Positions 33,907-44,751 of a stretch of 64,000 bases of DNA are shown here, in pieces. Every line of letters begins with the position of its first letter. Positions within the stretch are counted from its first letter, which is position 1. The stretch covers positions 31,025-95,024 of the forward strand of contig CATNEN010000020.1 of the NCBI GenBank assembly GCA_950097015.1. Reading direction: 5' to 3'. Origin of the DNA: Macrostomum hystrix. Lineage: Eukaryota; Platyhelminthes; Macrostomidae. A program made the position numbers and the translations under genes. The notes below the pieces were generated by a model. That model made no database searches. It was not told the origin of the DNA and saw only the letters and a list, made by a program, of their open reading frames with translations.

Positions 33907-36838
33907 ATGCTCTCCCGCCTGCACCTCTGTCGCTCAGCAGCAGCCTCCTCCGCCAGTCCCGTGGCACTGTTCTCGGCCGCTCGTCGGCTAGTTCAGACGT
34001 TCGAGGCGGCCCCGATAGAGCCTAGAAAACCGCCACGTCAGACGCCCAACGTAATGCACGGCACCAGGCTGGCTACGGATCCCAGGTGGTCCAGGCGAAT
34101 GCGCCAGGATCTTTACCGCAGGCGAATGCTGGCTGGGCCGGAGCCGGAGCGGCCCAGATCTGCTTGGTCCAATTGGAATCGCCGGGTTGAATTGTCGGCC
34201 ACTCTAAACCGTCTGGGCCTGGCCGGACTGTCCGGATTCACAGTAGAACAATTGGACAGGGCGCTAACCTTTCCAGAAGTATCGGCTGTTGCTGGGGAAG
34301 GTAATCATAATAATATCACGCAGGTCAAAGGGAGCTTCTAGCCCAGCTTGAGACTTCTGACCGAGATGGGGACAAGGGGTGTCATTGAGCAATTTAATAG
34401 TTCCCTGGCGCTTCAGTTCAGCCTGCTGTAAAATGAGTACCACCATCAGCTGGGGTAGTTTAGTTGGTGTGGTGGCCTACACAGTCCACAGACTTTGCAT
34501 CTGTACACAGCCTTTGGAAGCTACGACTGTGCCACCCACTGGCGGTACATCTGACCCAACTAGCCTAGGTGTAATATCTATCTGTTATCTTACTGCTGAG
34601 GCTGTGGGCACTGTCGCATCATTTGTCGTCAGTCAACCCGCAGCCAGCAAGGAAGCTATTCCACCTATTCCGCTGACTTCTGAATCCTGAGCACAACAAC
34701 GCAATTGTAAACTGCAATTTTATATTCGCGGTTTATCATTGAGTCCTTTGGGCACTAACTTATATTAATCGCAATTTTTCGTTTCCCAATGCGAGTGCTC
34801 CAAACCAGAATCTCCTATTTTTTCAAATCCTGCAGTTTCACTCGAGGCCCTAAGCGTTACGTCAGATGCATCCGTAGCCAAGCCTTCTAAAAATGTCAGC
34901 GCCAGTGAAGACGACGAAGTGGCCGACTCGGTGGCAACAGCAGCCGGCGAGCTGGTCTCCAGTGCCGGTGACAACGCCGACCTGGTGCCAGCTGGGCGCG
35001 CTCTGATCGCAGAATTTTGCAACCGGTTTCTCACTAAAGAGCTGCCGCATGTGCCCAGTCGGCTGAGGGAACAGGTCAGAAGAATCCCACTGACAGAATT
35101 CACTAGTCTGGTACTGTAGGAGGGGCGTGTCAGGAAAGTCTCGCGATTTTTTGTGTACAGTTGTGCTCATGTGTCAAACATGTGCTATCGGTTAGCCACA
35201 AATTCAAGACTAATTTGAGTAAATAATTTTTTTAATGTTTCCTATAGATGCCCCGAAGCGAAAAAAACTGGACATTGTCGGATGACGCTGTAGGTCTATC
35301 TCCGAGCAATCCGTGTCAATTGACTTATAGCGTCTGGGCGTCTGGGGTTCGATTTCTGACTCCGTTTCCTGGAAATATTTGTCTATTAGTAAAACACTTT
35401 ACAATGCATTGCTTCAGTTCAGACAGCTTTTAAATGCTTTTAAATTTAGGGTGGGTGTGGCGTCCCCTCAGTCCATGGACTAAGCAGCCGTCTTGCTCAT
35501 TTCGCATCAGAATTCAGACTTCAGACTTGGGTTTTAACATGTTTGGTAGTCATTTGTGCATGCACAACAATGCAAATGTGACAGCTCAATTTTCCGAGAC
35601 TTTTCGGATGCCTTTCAATTTTGTGATAAAAAACTCGTCTGTTGCGATAGGGATAACCAATTCTTGATCCCAAATCTTAACGTTCCCGACCCTTCCTCTC
35701 AGGCTGTCCGCCAGCTCACCTCAGACGAATGCCTGGCCTACGTTAGCGGCCATCTCGGCCTAGCTGAGCTGCTGTCTGGCGTTGACACTCGCCAATCCAC
35801 GCTGCCTCTGGCTCGCGAGGCCGACGCTTTCGCAGCGCTTGTTGCCTCGGCAAAGCTAGGCGGCGCAGTCGAGGGTGAAGGCGAGGAGGCGGCCTGGCGA
35901 CTGACGCGGGACTATCTGCTCACCAGGCTGCATGACGTTGACATCAACGAATGGTGGAGCTTCGGAGGCGAGGTCGAGGCTGAGCGACTTTTGTCCGAGT
36001 CTCTGGTCCAGGCTGGCTTTCCGGCCAATGAGCCGCTCGAGTACCGCCTGATGCGGTGCTCGGCGCCGGACTCGCCCGTCTATGCCTGCTTTCAGGTGCG
36101 CCACTGGGTGTTCCTTGCTGAGAAGCCCTCTGTTAGAAGTAGAAAGACGACCGGGGTATTTCAAATACCCTTTTTTCCTGTATCTCACGAAAGCTTCAAC
36201 CAATCGCCTAAAAAACTCGAAACACGGGCTAAAATTTTCCACTCTGTAAGGTTTCTGATTTATCTTTAATATTTCTGGTTCAGCTGTAAGGTTTCTGGTT
36301 CAGCTGTAATGTTTCTGGTTCAGCTGTAAGGTTCCTGGTTCAGCTGTAAGGTTTCTGGTTCAGCTGTAAGGTTTCTGGTTCAGCTGTAAGGTTTCTGGTT
36401 CAGCTGTAAGGTCTCTGGTTCAGCTGTAATGTCTCTGGTTTAGCTGTAATGTCTCTGGTTTAGCTTTTGGAATTCGGATCAGGTGCACTTCGATTTTGTA
36501 TATTAGGCCTGCTGAAAGCACTTACCGATTCGATCAATTAGGCTAAGGAATAAATAATATAGGCGATCGATAATTCAAACACCTGCATCTACATTCTTTA
36601 AATGCGTCCAAATCCTCAATTCGTTAGGTTTTCTGTAGATTATAGGCTTTTATCTCCATCCCATTCCCATCCACAGGTGGGCCTGTACGTTCGGCGCGAA
36701 TTGCTCTCCAGCGGCTTCGGTGAGACTCCGCGAGCAGCCCAGTCGGAGTGCGTCAGCGAAGCCTTGAAGACTTTGTTTGACACTGGCGACTCGAGGGCGC
36801 CGATGAACTTTCAACTCGCCCTAGCCGAACTGCCCTGA
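33907..36838 (+). CDS. MRPL44: Mitochondrial large ribosomal subunit protein mL44 (RNase III-like fold and dsRBD)
   Basis: Exons 33907-34300, 34836-35074, 35703-36095 and 36677-36838 are phase-consistent and give 395 residues. The N-terminus (MLSRLHLCRSAAASS) is a typical mitochondrial presequence. Exons 2 and 3 form the RNase III-like domain: ALIAEFCNRFLTKELP, then VRQLTSDECLAYVSGHLGL, and the mL44 signature region WRLTRDYLLTRLHDVDINEW. Exon 4 gives the double-stranded RNA-binding end (VGLYVRRELLSSGFGET, then AAQSECVSEALKTL). Human MRPL44 is about 332 residues; the excess here lies in an Ala/Ser/Asp-rich stretch encoded by exon 2 (about residues 136-175). The protein is a structural component of the 39S subunit near the tunnel exit. 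Introns carry old SINE fragments, a MITE piece and a 20-bp array. An upstream in-frame ATG (33859) lies before the possible acceptor and is less likely. Confidence 0.9.
34434..34545 (+). mobile_element. Degenerate SINE family B fragment in MRPL44 intron 1
   Basis: GTACCACCATCAGCTGGGGT, TGTGGTGGCCTACACAGTCC and TGTACACAGCC match the family B body (GTACCAGCATCAGCTGGGAT, GGCGTCCCCCCAGTCC, CGTACGCAGCC) with many substitutions. It is therefore an old copy. Confidence 0.55.
34600..34692 (-). mobile_element. Degenerate SINE family A fragment in MRPL44 intron 1
   Basis: GGCTGTGGGCACTGTCGC, CCGCAGCCAGCAAGGAAGC and CCGCTGACTTCTGAATCCTGA align with the reverse-oriented family A copy at 57219-57310. The copy is clearly older than 57219-57560. 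Confidence 0.55.
35310..35530 (+). mobile_element. Degenerate SINE family B copy in MRPL44 intron 2
   Basis: A B-box remnant (GGGGTTCGATTTCTGACTCC) is followed by CAATGCATTGCTTCAGTTCA and GGGTGGGTGTGGCGTCCCCT, then CAGTCCATGGACTAAGCAGC, in the family order. The A-box part is eroded. Confidence 0.65.
36139..36247 (+). mobile_element. Truncated MITE (TATTTCAAATACCC family)
   Basis: GAAAGACGACCGGGGTATTT followed by CAAATACCC is the terminal inverted repeat seen complete at 43080-43376. The following CTCACGAAAGCTTCAACCAA and AAAATTTTCCACTC match its subterminal sequence. The right end is missing and runs into the 20-bp array. Confidence 0.6.
36240..36468. repeat. Minisatellite, 20-bp unit, in MRPL44 intron 3
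   Basis: About eleven copies of GTAAGGTTTCTGGTTCAGCT with minor variants (GTAATGTCTCTGGTTTAGCT). Confidence 0.93.
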
Positions 36839-36969
36839 AGACCTGACATTAGCAACTCAGTTTTAGTTTAAGCACAAGATTAAACAAATGAAAATTCGCG
36901 TGCAGTTTTTGTGCATTTTTATTCGTAGTTTCAGTCGCGAAGAGGTTTTATAAAATCTTTATTATAGAT

Positions 36970-36975
36970 AATAAA
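36970..36975 (+). terminator. Candidate MRPL44 poly(A) signal
   Basis: AATAAA lies about 130 bases after the MRPL44 stop codon. Confidence 0.5.
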
Positions 36976-37703
36976 GAGGTTAAGTACGCAATTTAGAATG
37001 TTACTTGATACGTTTTTAGTAGCGTAAACCAAACCCTCAGTTAAAAGTTACTTTATAATCGTTACTCAAAATCACTTTGTACATCTACAAACAGCTACAT
37101 CTTTATGAAGCACCATGCCTGCAGACGTAGTACTTCTGTCTCTGCGACCCTGCAAATAAAAACACAAATGTTCTGCTTTATAACAATGATTAAATATGAA
37201 ATATTATTTTGCAAAGCAATTAAAATAGGCTTTGGAATTGTTTTCTAGTTGCTATTATTTGAGTTGCAGGGTGTTGGTTTGCAGCCAGACTGGTTCGCTA
37301 ATTTCGCATCGCCAAGTTTGCCAATTTTGTGCTGCCCTAAAAAGCCGATCGATAGTTGGCTGTTTCTAGACTTCTTCATTATAAGTTAGACTTGTATGTA
37401 CATTGGCTTCCCAAATGGGTGGGTGGGTTTGTTGTGTGTGAATAAAGTGTTCGCAGCCAACGCCTTTTGGCCATAGAATGTTAAGCCAAGAAAGATCTGG
37501 GGTTTATGGACCGAGCCCTCTTGCGCGCTGGGTACAGGACATCTCTTATTAGCGATCGAGAAGAAATAGCCTGAAGAAGACTTTCACGTCAAGCCAAGAG
37601 CCCCGACCACGAGCATTTTTTCCGCGCTTAGTTGCGACATTTTAAGTCAGTCAGTTTCGAAACTTGAACAAAAAATTATCAGTTGAGAAAAAAGCGGTAA
37701 AAA
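36976..37703 (+). other. ELAV gene 5' flank and leader
   Basis: No coding exon is seen. A pyrimidine/initiator-like TCAGTCAGTT lies near 37649, about 50 bases before the ATG; no TATA box is evident. Confidence 0.35.
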
Positions 37704-39496
37704 ATGACGTCAACTGAAATTCTGGGCATGGACACAAACAATTCTTCGTGCGGCTCAAGTGATAACGGTGAGTAAACAATTCTTTTTTTAAATGATATCT
37801 AGTTAAACTCATGGGGGCAATCTTATCTTGATCGGGGCAGGGATATAAATTCTAGCCATTGATATTTTATTATCTTAATTCGACCGATCCAGCTGTATTT
37901 AACATCACTTTCACACTTTGACACTGCCTAAAGTGTGAAGACTTTGCGGGGCTCTAGATAAGGTGTGAAATGGGGTGGGTGTCTCAGCTTGTCCTTATTT
38001 TTAATGGCCGGACAGAGCAGGACGGACTGCAGACCTGCGGGCTTGTTTTCTATGCGGTTTGAGATTGAATCTCCTCATACAGAGGCTATAAGAGGTTATT
38101 GCATTGAATGAACGAATTAAACGCTTTGCATTGGCTACAGTGCCTACAAGCCAAATCTGTCTAACTTGTCTTCTGACCGCTATATTTTGTGTGTGAAGGA
38201 GGATCAATATATGGGTCCTAAAAGCAGACTGATAAGTGATTGGAAGAAAGTCTATTTGCTTTGCACTAGCCACCAACCACGATTTCTCTATTCACTCTAG
38301 TAGTTAATCCCCAATAGTTTCTCGTTTACCTTTTCTTGTTCTTGTTGACTCGTTCTTAGTGACATTCACTGCAATATCCAGCGACTCGAAATGGCATTTT
38401 AGAGAATCGCACCAACCTGATCGTGAACTACTTGCCGCCGTCGATGGCTCAGGAGGACGTTCGCGCCCTGTTTTCTAGCATCGGCGAAGTCGAAAGCTGC
38501 AAGCTGGTCCGGGACCGAACCACCGGAGAGAGCCTTGGCTACGCTTTCGTAAAATTCATGCAGCCGAAGGAGGCGGACAAGGCCATTAAGACGCTAAACG
38601 GCCTGCGACTACAGAACAAGACCATTAAGGTGTCGCTTGCACGGCCCAGCTCCGAGGCTATCAAGGGGGCCAACCTGTATATCTGCGGCCTCCCAAAGCG
38701 AATGACCCAGGAGGAGCTTTCCCGTCTGTTTTCCCAGTGCGGTAAGATAATCACGCTGCGCATTCTATACGACAACAAGACTGGCCTGTCGCGCGGCGTT
38801 GCTTTCATAAGATTTGACCAACGCAGCGAGGCCGAAGACGCCATCAAGCAGCTGAACGGCTTCACACCGGAGGACGGCTCAGAGCCAATCACGGTGAAAT
38901 TCGCCAACAGCCCCAGCGCGGCCAGACAAGAGAGTAGCAACATTGTCAACAGCTTCTTGAAGCAGTGCAGCATGCAGTCACCGTCGACTGCCAAGTTGGG
39001 TAGCCCCATACAGCACCTGGCAGCTTTGACCAACAACTACAGTAAGTACCAGAGCCCTAACGGTATTGGTGGCATCGGTGATCTAATGGCCGCAGCCAGC
39101 AGCCTGCCAAATTCAGCCCTGCTGGCCCAGTCGATGGTTGCTCAGGGCGGCGGCATGACCTCAAGCGGCAGTTGGAGCATCTTCGTTTACAACCTTGCCC
39201 CGGAAACTGAAGACCGCATCCTCTGGGAGCTCTTCGGTCCATTCGGCGCTGTCCAGACTGTGAAAGTGATTCGCGATCCCAGTACTAGCAAGTGCCGTGG
39301 ATTCGGCTTTGTCACAATGAGCAACTACGAGGAGGCCCTGCTGGCAATTCAGTCGCTGAACGGCTACACGGTGGGCAACCGAACCCTGCAGGTGTCCTTC
39401 AAGTCGGCCGCCAGTCCTAAGAGCATGGGCGCTGCCAAGGCTCTCAGCGGAATGCTCCGCAGCTCGACCAGCCCCGACTCGCAGGCTGTCAACTGA
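37704..39496 (+). CDS. elav-like (ELAVL): ELAV/Hu-family RNA-binding protein, three RRMs
   Basis: Exons 37704-37767 and 38403-39496 are joined in phase 1, giving 385 residues. RRM1 (about 25-103) has LIVNYL and [12 protein letters not shown]2 (about 111-191) has LYICGL and [10 protein letters not shown] linker follows with a Met/Ala/Ser-rich stretch, and RRM3 (about 279-358) has IFVYNL and CRGFGFVTM as RNP2 and RNP1. The phrases [15 protein letters not shown] and [11 protein letters not shown] are hallmark ELAV sequence and separate it from CELF and Sex-lethal. ELAV/Hu proteins bind U/AU-rich RNA and control splicing, 3' end choice and stability, mainly in neurons. All three RRMs lie in one exon; only the 21-residue N-terminus is separate. 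The hinge between RRM2 and RRM3 is where family members carry their localisation signal. Confidence 0.95.
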
Positions 39497-40259
39497 TGCG
39501 AATGACTACCTGAACACACGCCACAGGCTGTAGGCGCAAGTGACTTTTCATTGCCTTGTATTTTAGATGCAAAGACAAAAAGCAAGCTAACCGAGGCACC
39601 GAGGCCTAAGTCTGAGCAGATGAGCTTTTTAACAAAAAATCACCGAGGAAGAAAAAATTGCAAGAAAAACAGACGAGTCGCCATCGAAGGTTTGCAGCTG
39701 CAGTAGCTTTGCTTTTGTATCTCTGTACGATTGGTGTTGCTTTCCAAAAAAGTTTAAGCAAGTTATTTTGCCTGCATGGCTTGTTATTCTTTAACGCCTT
39801 ACGGCTCCTTAAACCCAGGCCCCGCTTCTCTTTCTGCTCTCCATTGCTCTCTTCCACAACTTTTGCATCCGCCTCTGATTTCTAGAAAAAGCTTAGTTCT
39901 TATACTGTACTTTCATGTGCCCCAGCTGCCCGAACTCGCACTTGCTCGACCTTCGCTTCCTTCACCGCGCGGTGAAGTCTCCCTAATTCAGTCTCGCTGC
40001 GTCTCTTAAACAAATTGCTTCGAAAGGAAAAGAAATTAAGCAAAGAGTTACATTTTCCATGGTTTTAATTCTCTGCTGTGCGAATTAATTTTCTGTCAGT
40101 GCGAATGCGGCCAAGAACGGCGTTCTCTCCAACTTCACTTCCACCTGCAGCATGATGCTCAAAGCTGTTTTTTTAGTTGATTTTCAGTACTAGTTTCTTA
40201 CGTTCATTGTTTTTTTAATACGGTTTTCAGTTTATCATTTTAAATTCTCTTTAAATAAA
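39497..40259 (+). promoter_or_regulatory. ELAV 3' untranslated region with poly(A) signal at 40254
   Basis: About 760 bases follow the stop. Several T-rich stretches (for example near 40168 and 40209) occur before AATAAA at 40254-40259. U-rich 3' regions are natural ELAV targets, so self-binding is possible, but that is inference. A second AATAAA lies near 40405. Confidence 0.45.
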
Positions 40260-40938
40260 TACTTTCAACTCGACGACCAGCGAAAAACACACAGAGAAAC
40301 AGAGCGCTCTTCATTCTCCCAAATTGACGCACCAAAATGGATACCTGTCATAGAGACAAATTTACTGCGTTTTAATGCTTTTTATTTAATAATGATAATC
40401 CTTTAATAAAGGCTTTTTAGTCTTCTGGGGCCTAGGGATAGATTAGTCAATGGAGTTTTCGATGCAATGCTATATGCAGTACAAGGGGTCCCGCAAAATG
40501 GTATAGGCTGCTTCTAGCAAATAATCTGTGCTTGGAAATGTGTAAGAATCGGGTTAAAACTAGCTGAATGAAATTTGCAGGCAATTTGCAGACGTGAGAC
40601 GTGTTTATATTGTATGAACTTTGCTTGCATGTCAACGAGGTGAATTCCTAATCATCAGACAACATAAAATCCCACGTGTCATACTTTTTCACTTCAAAAA
40701 ATTAGTTAACATATTTTGCGGGCTTACTTATAGTAGCAAATATGTATTGTACCAGGATGGGTACGAGGAAAAACAGAATCATCACAGTCTAGATTTTAGA
40801 TTTTCATTCCAGTTTATTTTTGCGCATATTTTGCCGCTAATAGGTTTTTTATATCGGATAAATGTTTTTAAACGAGCCAAATTTCGAGCACACCACCGTG
40901 GTCATGGTGTTTCTTTAATATACCAAGCACCGGTTTTG
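40260..40938. other. Convergent intergenic region (ELAV and BTB-like genes)
   Basis: No supported exon. On the minus strand AATAAA (plus-strand TTTATT, 40813-40818) lies about 120 bases beyond the stop of the BTB-like gene and is its likely poly(A) signal. Confidence 0.45.
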
Positions 40939-42622
40939 TTAAGAAGCTCTAGCCGAAGCGCCGGAAGTAGAACCTTCCCTCTCCCTACAAAGCAGGAACT
41001 GGTGATAGAACTGAGTCTTGGTCGTCGCATCCAACTGTTGGAAACTGTCCAGCTTCACAATATCCGTGTAGCTAGAGTGGCATACAAGCCGCATCAGGGC
41101 CCGGCCCAGGGCTTCCTCACCCAGGTGGCTGACTGTCGTGCGCCAGATTGTCACCAGATCGTCGGGCGTCCAGCGCACCTTCGAGCTGACGGGTCCGTCT
41201 GTTGCCGTCGTTGACGGTGAGGATGAGGCCTCGGTTGCGTTGCTGGCAGCGTCAGCGGGACGTCGAGTTCCAGCCTCGGCTAGCAGCACGCACTCGTTGA
41301 CAAAGACTGCGCAGCGTTTGACAACGCCGGACACAGAATAACGGACCGCTATGCGAGCCATTGTGTTGAAGGTGTCAAATCTCGCCAAATCGTAGAACAG
41401 CTGAGCCTGCAGGTAGAATAGGAATACCTTCATGTCGGTCAGGCAGAACTCGCTGCAGTCCAGAGAGTTGGCCGCAGAGTCGGATAGACGAGTCTTCCAC
41501 AGTGTCGACTCGCGCATCAGCAAGGTGCGCTCGGCGCAGAGGGAACCATCGGAGCAGTTCACCTGACAATTAGTTTCCAATACGCGTACACTTTTTACAA
41601 ACTGAACGAGCAAATGCCAAGACAATAAACAGCTAAAGTAGACGCGACTCACATGCACCATCTCCTTTTCTTCGTCGTTAAGTGAAGTCCACTGGAAGGT
41701 GGGGACCCGCGGAGCCAGCAGGAAGCTGGGCGCTGCCGAGGTGACGTCGAACAGCAGGCGTATCTCCACCAGCTGAGCCGATGTGGAGCCGGTCTCAAAA
41801 TCGCTTAACTGAAGAAGGCCGCCGAAACGAACGGCTGGCGAATCGTCGCGCACCTGAAGAAACATTTATAGGCTTGCTGCGTTGAGAGATTTGAGCATTT
41901 CTTGTTGGTAGACTTGAGCATTTCTGGTTGGTAGACTTGAGCATTTCTGGGTGGTAGACTTTAGCATTTCTGGGTGGTAGACTTTAGCATTTCTGGGTGG
42001 TAGATTTGAGGATTTCAGGATGGTAGACTTGAGCATTTCTGGTGGTAGATTTGAGGATTTCAGGGTGGTAGACTTGAGCATTTCTGGGTGGTAGATTTGA
42101 GGATTTCAGGGTGGTAGACTTGAGCATTTCTGGGTGGTAGACTTGAAGATTTCAGGGTGCTAGATTTGAGCATTTCTGGGTGCTAGACTTAAGGAGGTGG
42201 TAGGCCCGAGGATGCAAGAGACAGGCAAGTTAACCACTCCACTCGACCACCGCCAGTCTCCATGAGGATATTATGAACTTTACCTCGACTCCCTCCAGCC
42301 ACGGATGGTTGCGCACGACAGTGTCGCCAACCAGAACTCGCAGCTTGAGGCGCATAGTCAGCGCGCACTCGCAGCAGACACCGAAGCAGCGTACAACCAG
42401 AATGCCGCTGTAGGAGGCGCTGCCGTCTAAAGAGGAACCGTCTGACCCCTCTTCGCTGTCGTTGCGCACCAAGAAGGCGCAGGTGACATTCCGATGCTTC
42501 AGCCCGTCGTTGCGCACCAGAGTGCGAATTATCCGAGCACCCGGCAGCAGGCTCACGATTTCGTCTCGCAGGAAGCGGCAGCGCACGCCGTAGCGAAGCT
42601 CTTCATCGTCCGTCGCCTGCAT
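40939..42622 (-). CDS. Probable BTB-domain protein, three exons
   Basis: Exons on the minus strand are 42622-42284, 41853-41653 and 41562-40939. Borders are GT-AG, all introns are phase 0, and the product has 387 residues. The first ATG (MQATDDEEL) lies 34 bases after an acceptor-like TTGCAG at 42656-42661, with no coding upstream, so a leader intron or trans-splice site is likely. In exon 3 the run CSDGSLCAERTLLMRESTLW, then the LTDMKVFLFYLQAQLFYDL section and IAVRYSVSGVVKRCAVFVNE, has the order and spacing of a BTB/POZ domain (buried Asp, HK-like turn replaced, helical end). A BACK-like helical tail with VRWTPDDLVTIW follows. The N-terminal 180 residues are beta-rich with many Val/Arg/Cys and could be a MATH-like sandwich. 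This assignment is by pattern only. Such proteins are often CUL3 adaptors. Confidence 0.6.
41889..42200. repeat. Minisatellite, 23-bp unit, in intron 1 of the BTB-like gene
   Basis: About thirteen copies, with two alternating versions: GCATTTCTGGGTGGTAGACT followed by TGA, and GGATTTCAGGGTGGTAGACT followed by TGA. Confidence 0.92.
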
Positions 42623-42655
42623 GCCCCTTTTCTTTCGAATCGAATGTGTTGGAAC

Positions 42656-43079
42656 CTGCAATGGGGGACTGGATTTAAAGGATTATACGCTTGGTTCTTA
42701 AGTGTGTGAGTCAGTCGAGTTGATGAAGAATGGAGCCCGGGGCACACGCACGGCTATTTTCTGTACAATTGTGCCATTGTACGAATCAGAGCCAGACCCG
42801 CCTGCGTGCACCCTCGCACAATGCGCGGTGTCGTTTTTGAGGCAGTTCTGTGCAGTTCTCTAATAGAATGCAAGATCGCTCAGTTCGACTCAGCATGTCT
42901 CTGCCCGCCCTCTGCCCCGCCTCATTTCATTTCTCTGGAGTGAGCTGGAGAGAACGCTTTTAAGAGCGCAGACTTTTCTGCTGAGAAGATAAAGGCTTGA
43001 GTACCGCGGTTTTACAACATTACAATTTTTTTGAACTGCAAGATTAAAACAGTAGAACGACCACTCTATTTTTCCCCAT
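42656..43079 (-). promoter_or_regulatory. 5' flank of the BTB-like gene
   Basis: On the minus strand GAGGCGGGGC and GAGGGCGGGC GC-box-like words occur near 42900-42930. No coding exon is seen upstream of 42622. Confidence 0.3.
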
Positions 43080-43376
43080 TGGGAAAGACCACAGGGATAT
43101 TTCAAATACCCAAAGCCTACTTCACGATAGCTCCCAAACCGGATGATCGATTTTCGTGAAAGTCCACCATGTGGATCAAAATTTTCCACCCTTTACGATG
43201 AGCTAACTTTCAAAGCCGTCCGAGTCAGCATCGTCGAGATATTCAGTGATGCTAGTCGAATCGGATAGAGCGGAAAATTTCAGCCCGCGGTTTTCATGGC
43301 GATTGGTTGAAACTTTTATGGGATATTGTAAAAAGAAAAATGTTAGCATTTGAAATACCCCGTGGTCTTTTGCTGT
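43080..43376. mobile_element. MITE, complete copy (TATTTCAAATACCC family)
   Basis: The left end reads GGAAAGACCACAGGGATATTTCAAATACCC in two adjoining words (GGAAAGACCACAGGG and ATATTTCAAATACCC). The right end, GCATTTGAAATACCCCGTGG followed by TCTTTT, is its reverse complement with few changes. The 290-bp interior has no transposase and contains GATTTTCGTGAAAGTCCACC, TTTTCCACCCTTTACGAT and AGTCAGCATCGTCGAGATAT. Related pieces lie at 36139, 46478-47040 and 61224-61450. Confidence 0.8.
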
Positions 43377-43721
43377 TTTTACAAGCATCGGGTAACTAAG
43401 AGACTTATGCGATAATAAAAGTACACCTTCATAAAAATAACAAATTTAGAAAAGTTTAAAGGAATAGAATGATTCGTATACGATGATCTTAAATATATGT
43501 AAAGTGGGACTGAATGCCAACAACGGGTATTACCGTCAAACTACGCATAAATTTCAATAATTAAATACGCTAAGGAAGGTTGTTGCCATAATTGGATTTG
43601 CCTTAAAAAATATCCCACCTACTATAAATTCTTTATGAATAAAAAATAATTTTGTGGATGACTTAATCGATGGTTGAGCAGCTAGCAAAATTGAAAATTA
43701 AACCATCTATGGCCATAATAA
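43377..43721. other. Intergenic AT-rich, no gene seen
   Basis: No coding or element signal beyond scattered AT-rich words and the AATAAT tail of the neighbouring SINE. Confidence 0.4.
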
Positions 43722-44030
43722 TAATTGATAATAATCGATTACACCTGTCCCAATTGGGCCAGACGTGCAGCCGACAGCGCAGCCGCAGCTATTGCGCGGT
43801 GCATCTGATGGCTGCGTACGGCTGTTCAGTCCATGGACTGGGGGGACGCCACACCCACCCTCAATTATCCCAGCTGATGCTGGTACCCATTTAACAGCTG
43901 GGTGAACTGAAGCAATGCAGAGTTAAGTGTCTTGCTAAAGGACACAAATTGTTCCAGTGGAGTCGGGAATCGAACCCCCGACCTTCAAGTCGTGAGTCCG
44001 ACGCTCTAACCACTAGGCTACGGTCTAACC
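43722..44030 (-). mobile_element. tRNA-derived SINE, family B, full length, reverse orientation
   Basis: Read on the minus strand: an A box TAGCCTAGTGGTTAGAGCG, the anticodon-arm region, a perfect B box GGTTCGATTCC, the family body (GGACACTTAACTCTGCATTG in variant form, CCCAGCTGTTAAATGGGTAC, CATCAGCTGGGATAATTGAG, CAGTCCATGGACTGAACAGC, GTGCAATAGCTGCGGCTGCG) and an AT-rich (ATT)n-type tail. This is the best preserved copy in the window. Confidence 0.88.
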
Positions 44031-44751
44031 AATAGCCATATATGGATAACATTGGCCCGGTGCCATTTATTCAAGTGGCAAGAGATATACAATGCCTCCC
44101 AGAACTAGATAAAAATGCAGATGATTAAACACCAAACATGCTCAACACATTATAGTGGATCCATTGAGCAGACATGACTCCAACCAACGGTGCAGAGCTG
44201 TGTGTCCCAGAGTGCACTTTTCTGGTTTCTCTCAGCAAATTTAGTGGTCTGCCATGGCCAGTCATATCGGAGTCAAGTCAATCAATCTGGGCTCTCAGTG
44301 TCACTCAGCCAGCTATTGCTGCAGGACAGAACAGAAGGGAGAGAGCGAAGAGGCAGAGGACAGAGGCAGTCAACTCGCAGCCCTCTCTCACCTGGCCCAA
44401 TTGCGCAGTGAATCCAGCACACAAGGCTGCAGTTCAGGCCTTGCGTACACCCCAACACTGAGTACGCGACTTCTCATTGCCAATAACCAAACAGCGCAGC
44501 ACTCCATTGTGCGGGCACAGCTTCTCAGAGTTAGCCTCATCCATTCAAGCTAACTTTTTTCAGTCCTATAGTCTACTCTCTACACCTTGTGAGTCCAGGT
44601 AAAAAAAGATATTTTAGCACTCAGAAGCACGCGATCAGTGTGAGTCCCTAAGAGCAGCGTAGAGTCGAGAGTCCTAAAGAGAAGGGACAGGCAGAAAAGT
44701 GACCATTTAAAGTTTTTTAATTAGCAACTACGAGTAAAAAGTGCAAAAGCG
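44031..44751 (+). other. 5' flank of the charged-protein gene
   Basis: Short open frames with Ser/Gln/Arg content overlap here in three frames (44174-44553), but none has splice support. They look like leader or spurious sequence. Confidence 0.35.

Noticed and set aside
43955-44030. Functional tRNA gene (also at 28037, 48596, 56231 and 63806)
   Set aside because: A and B boxes are present, but the acceptor stem does not pair properly and the sequence continues into a shared SINE body, so these are SINE heads.
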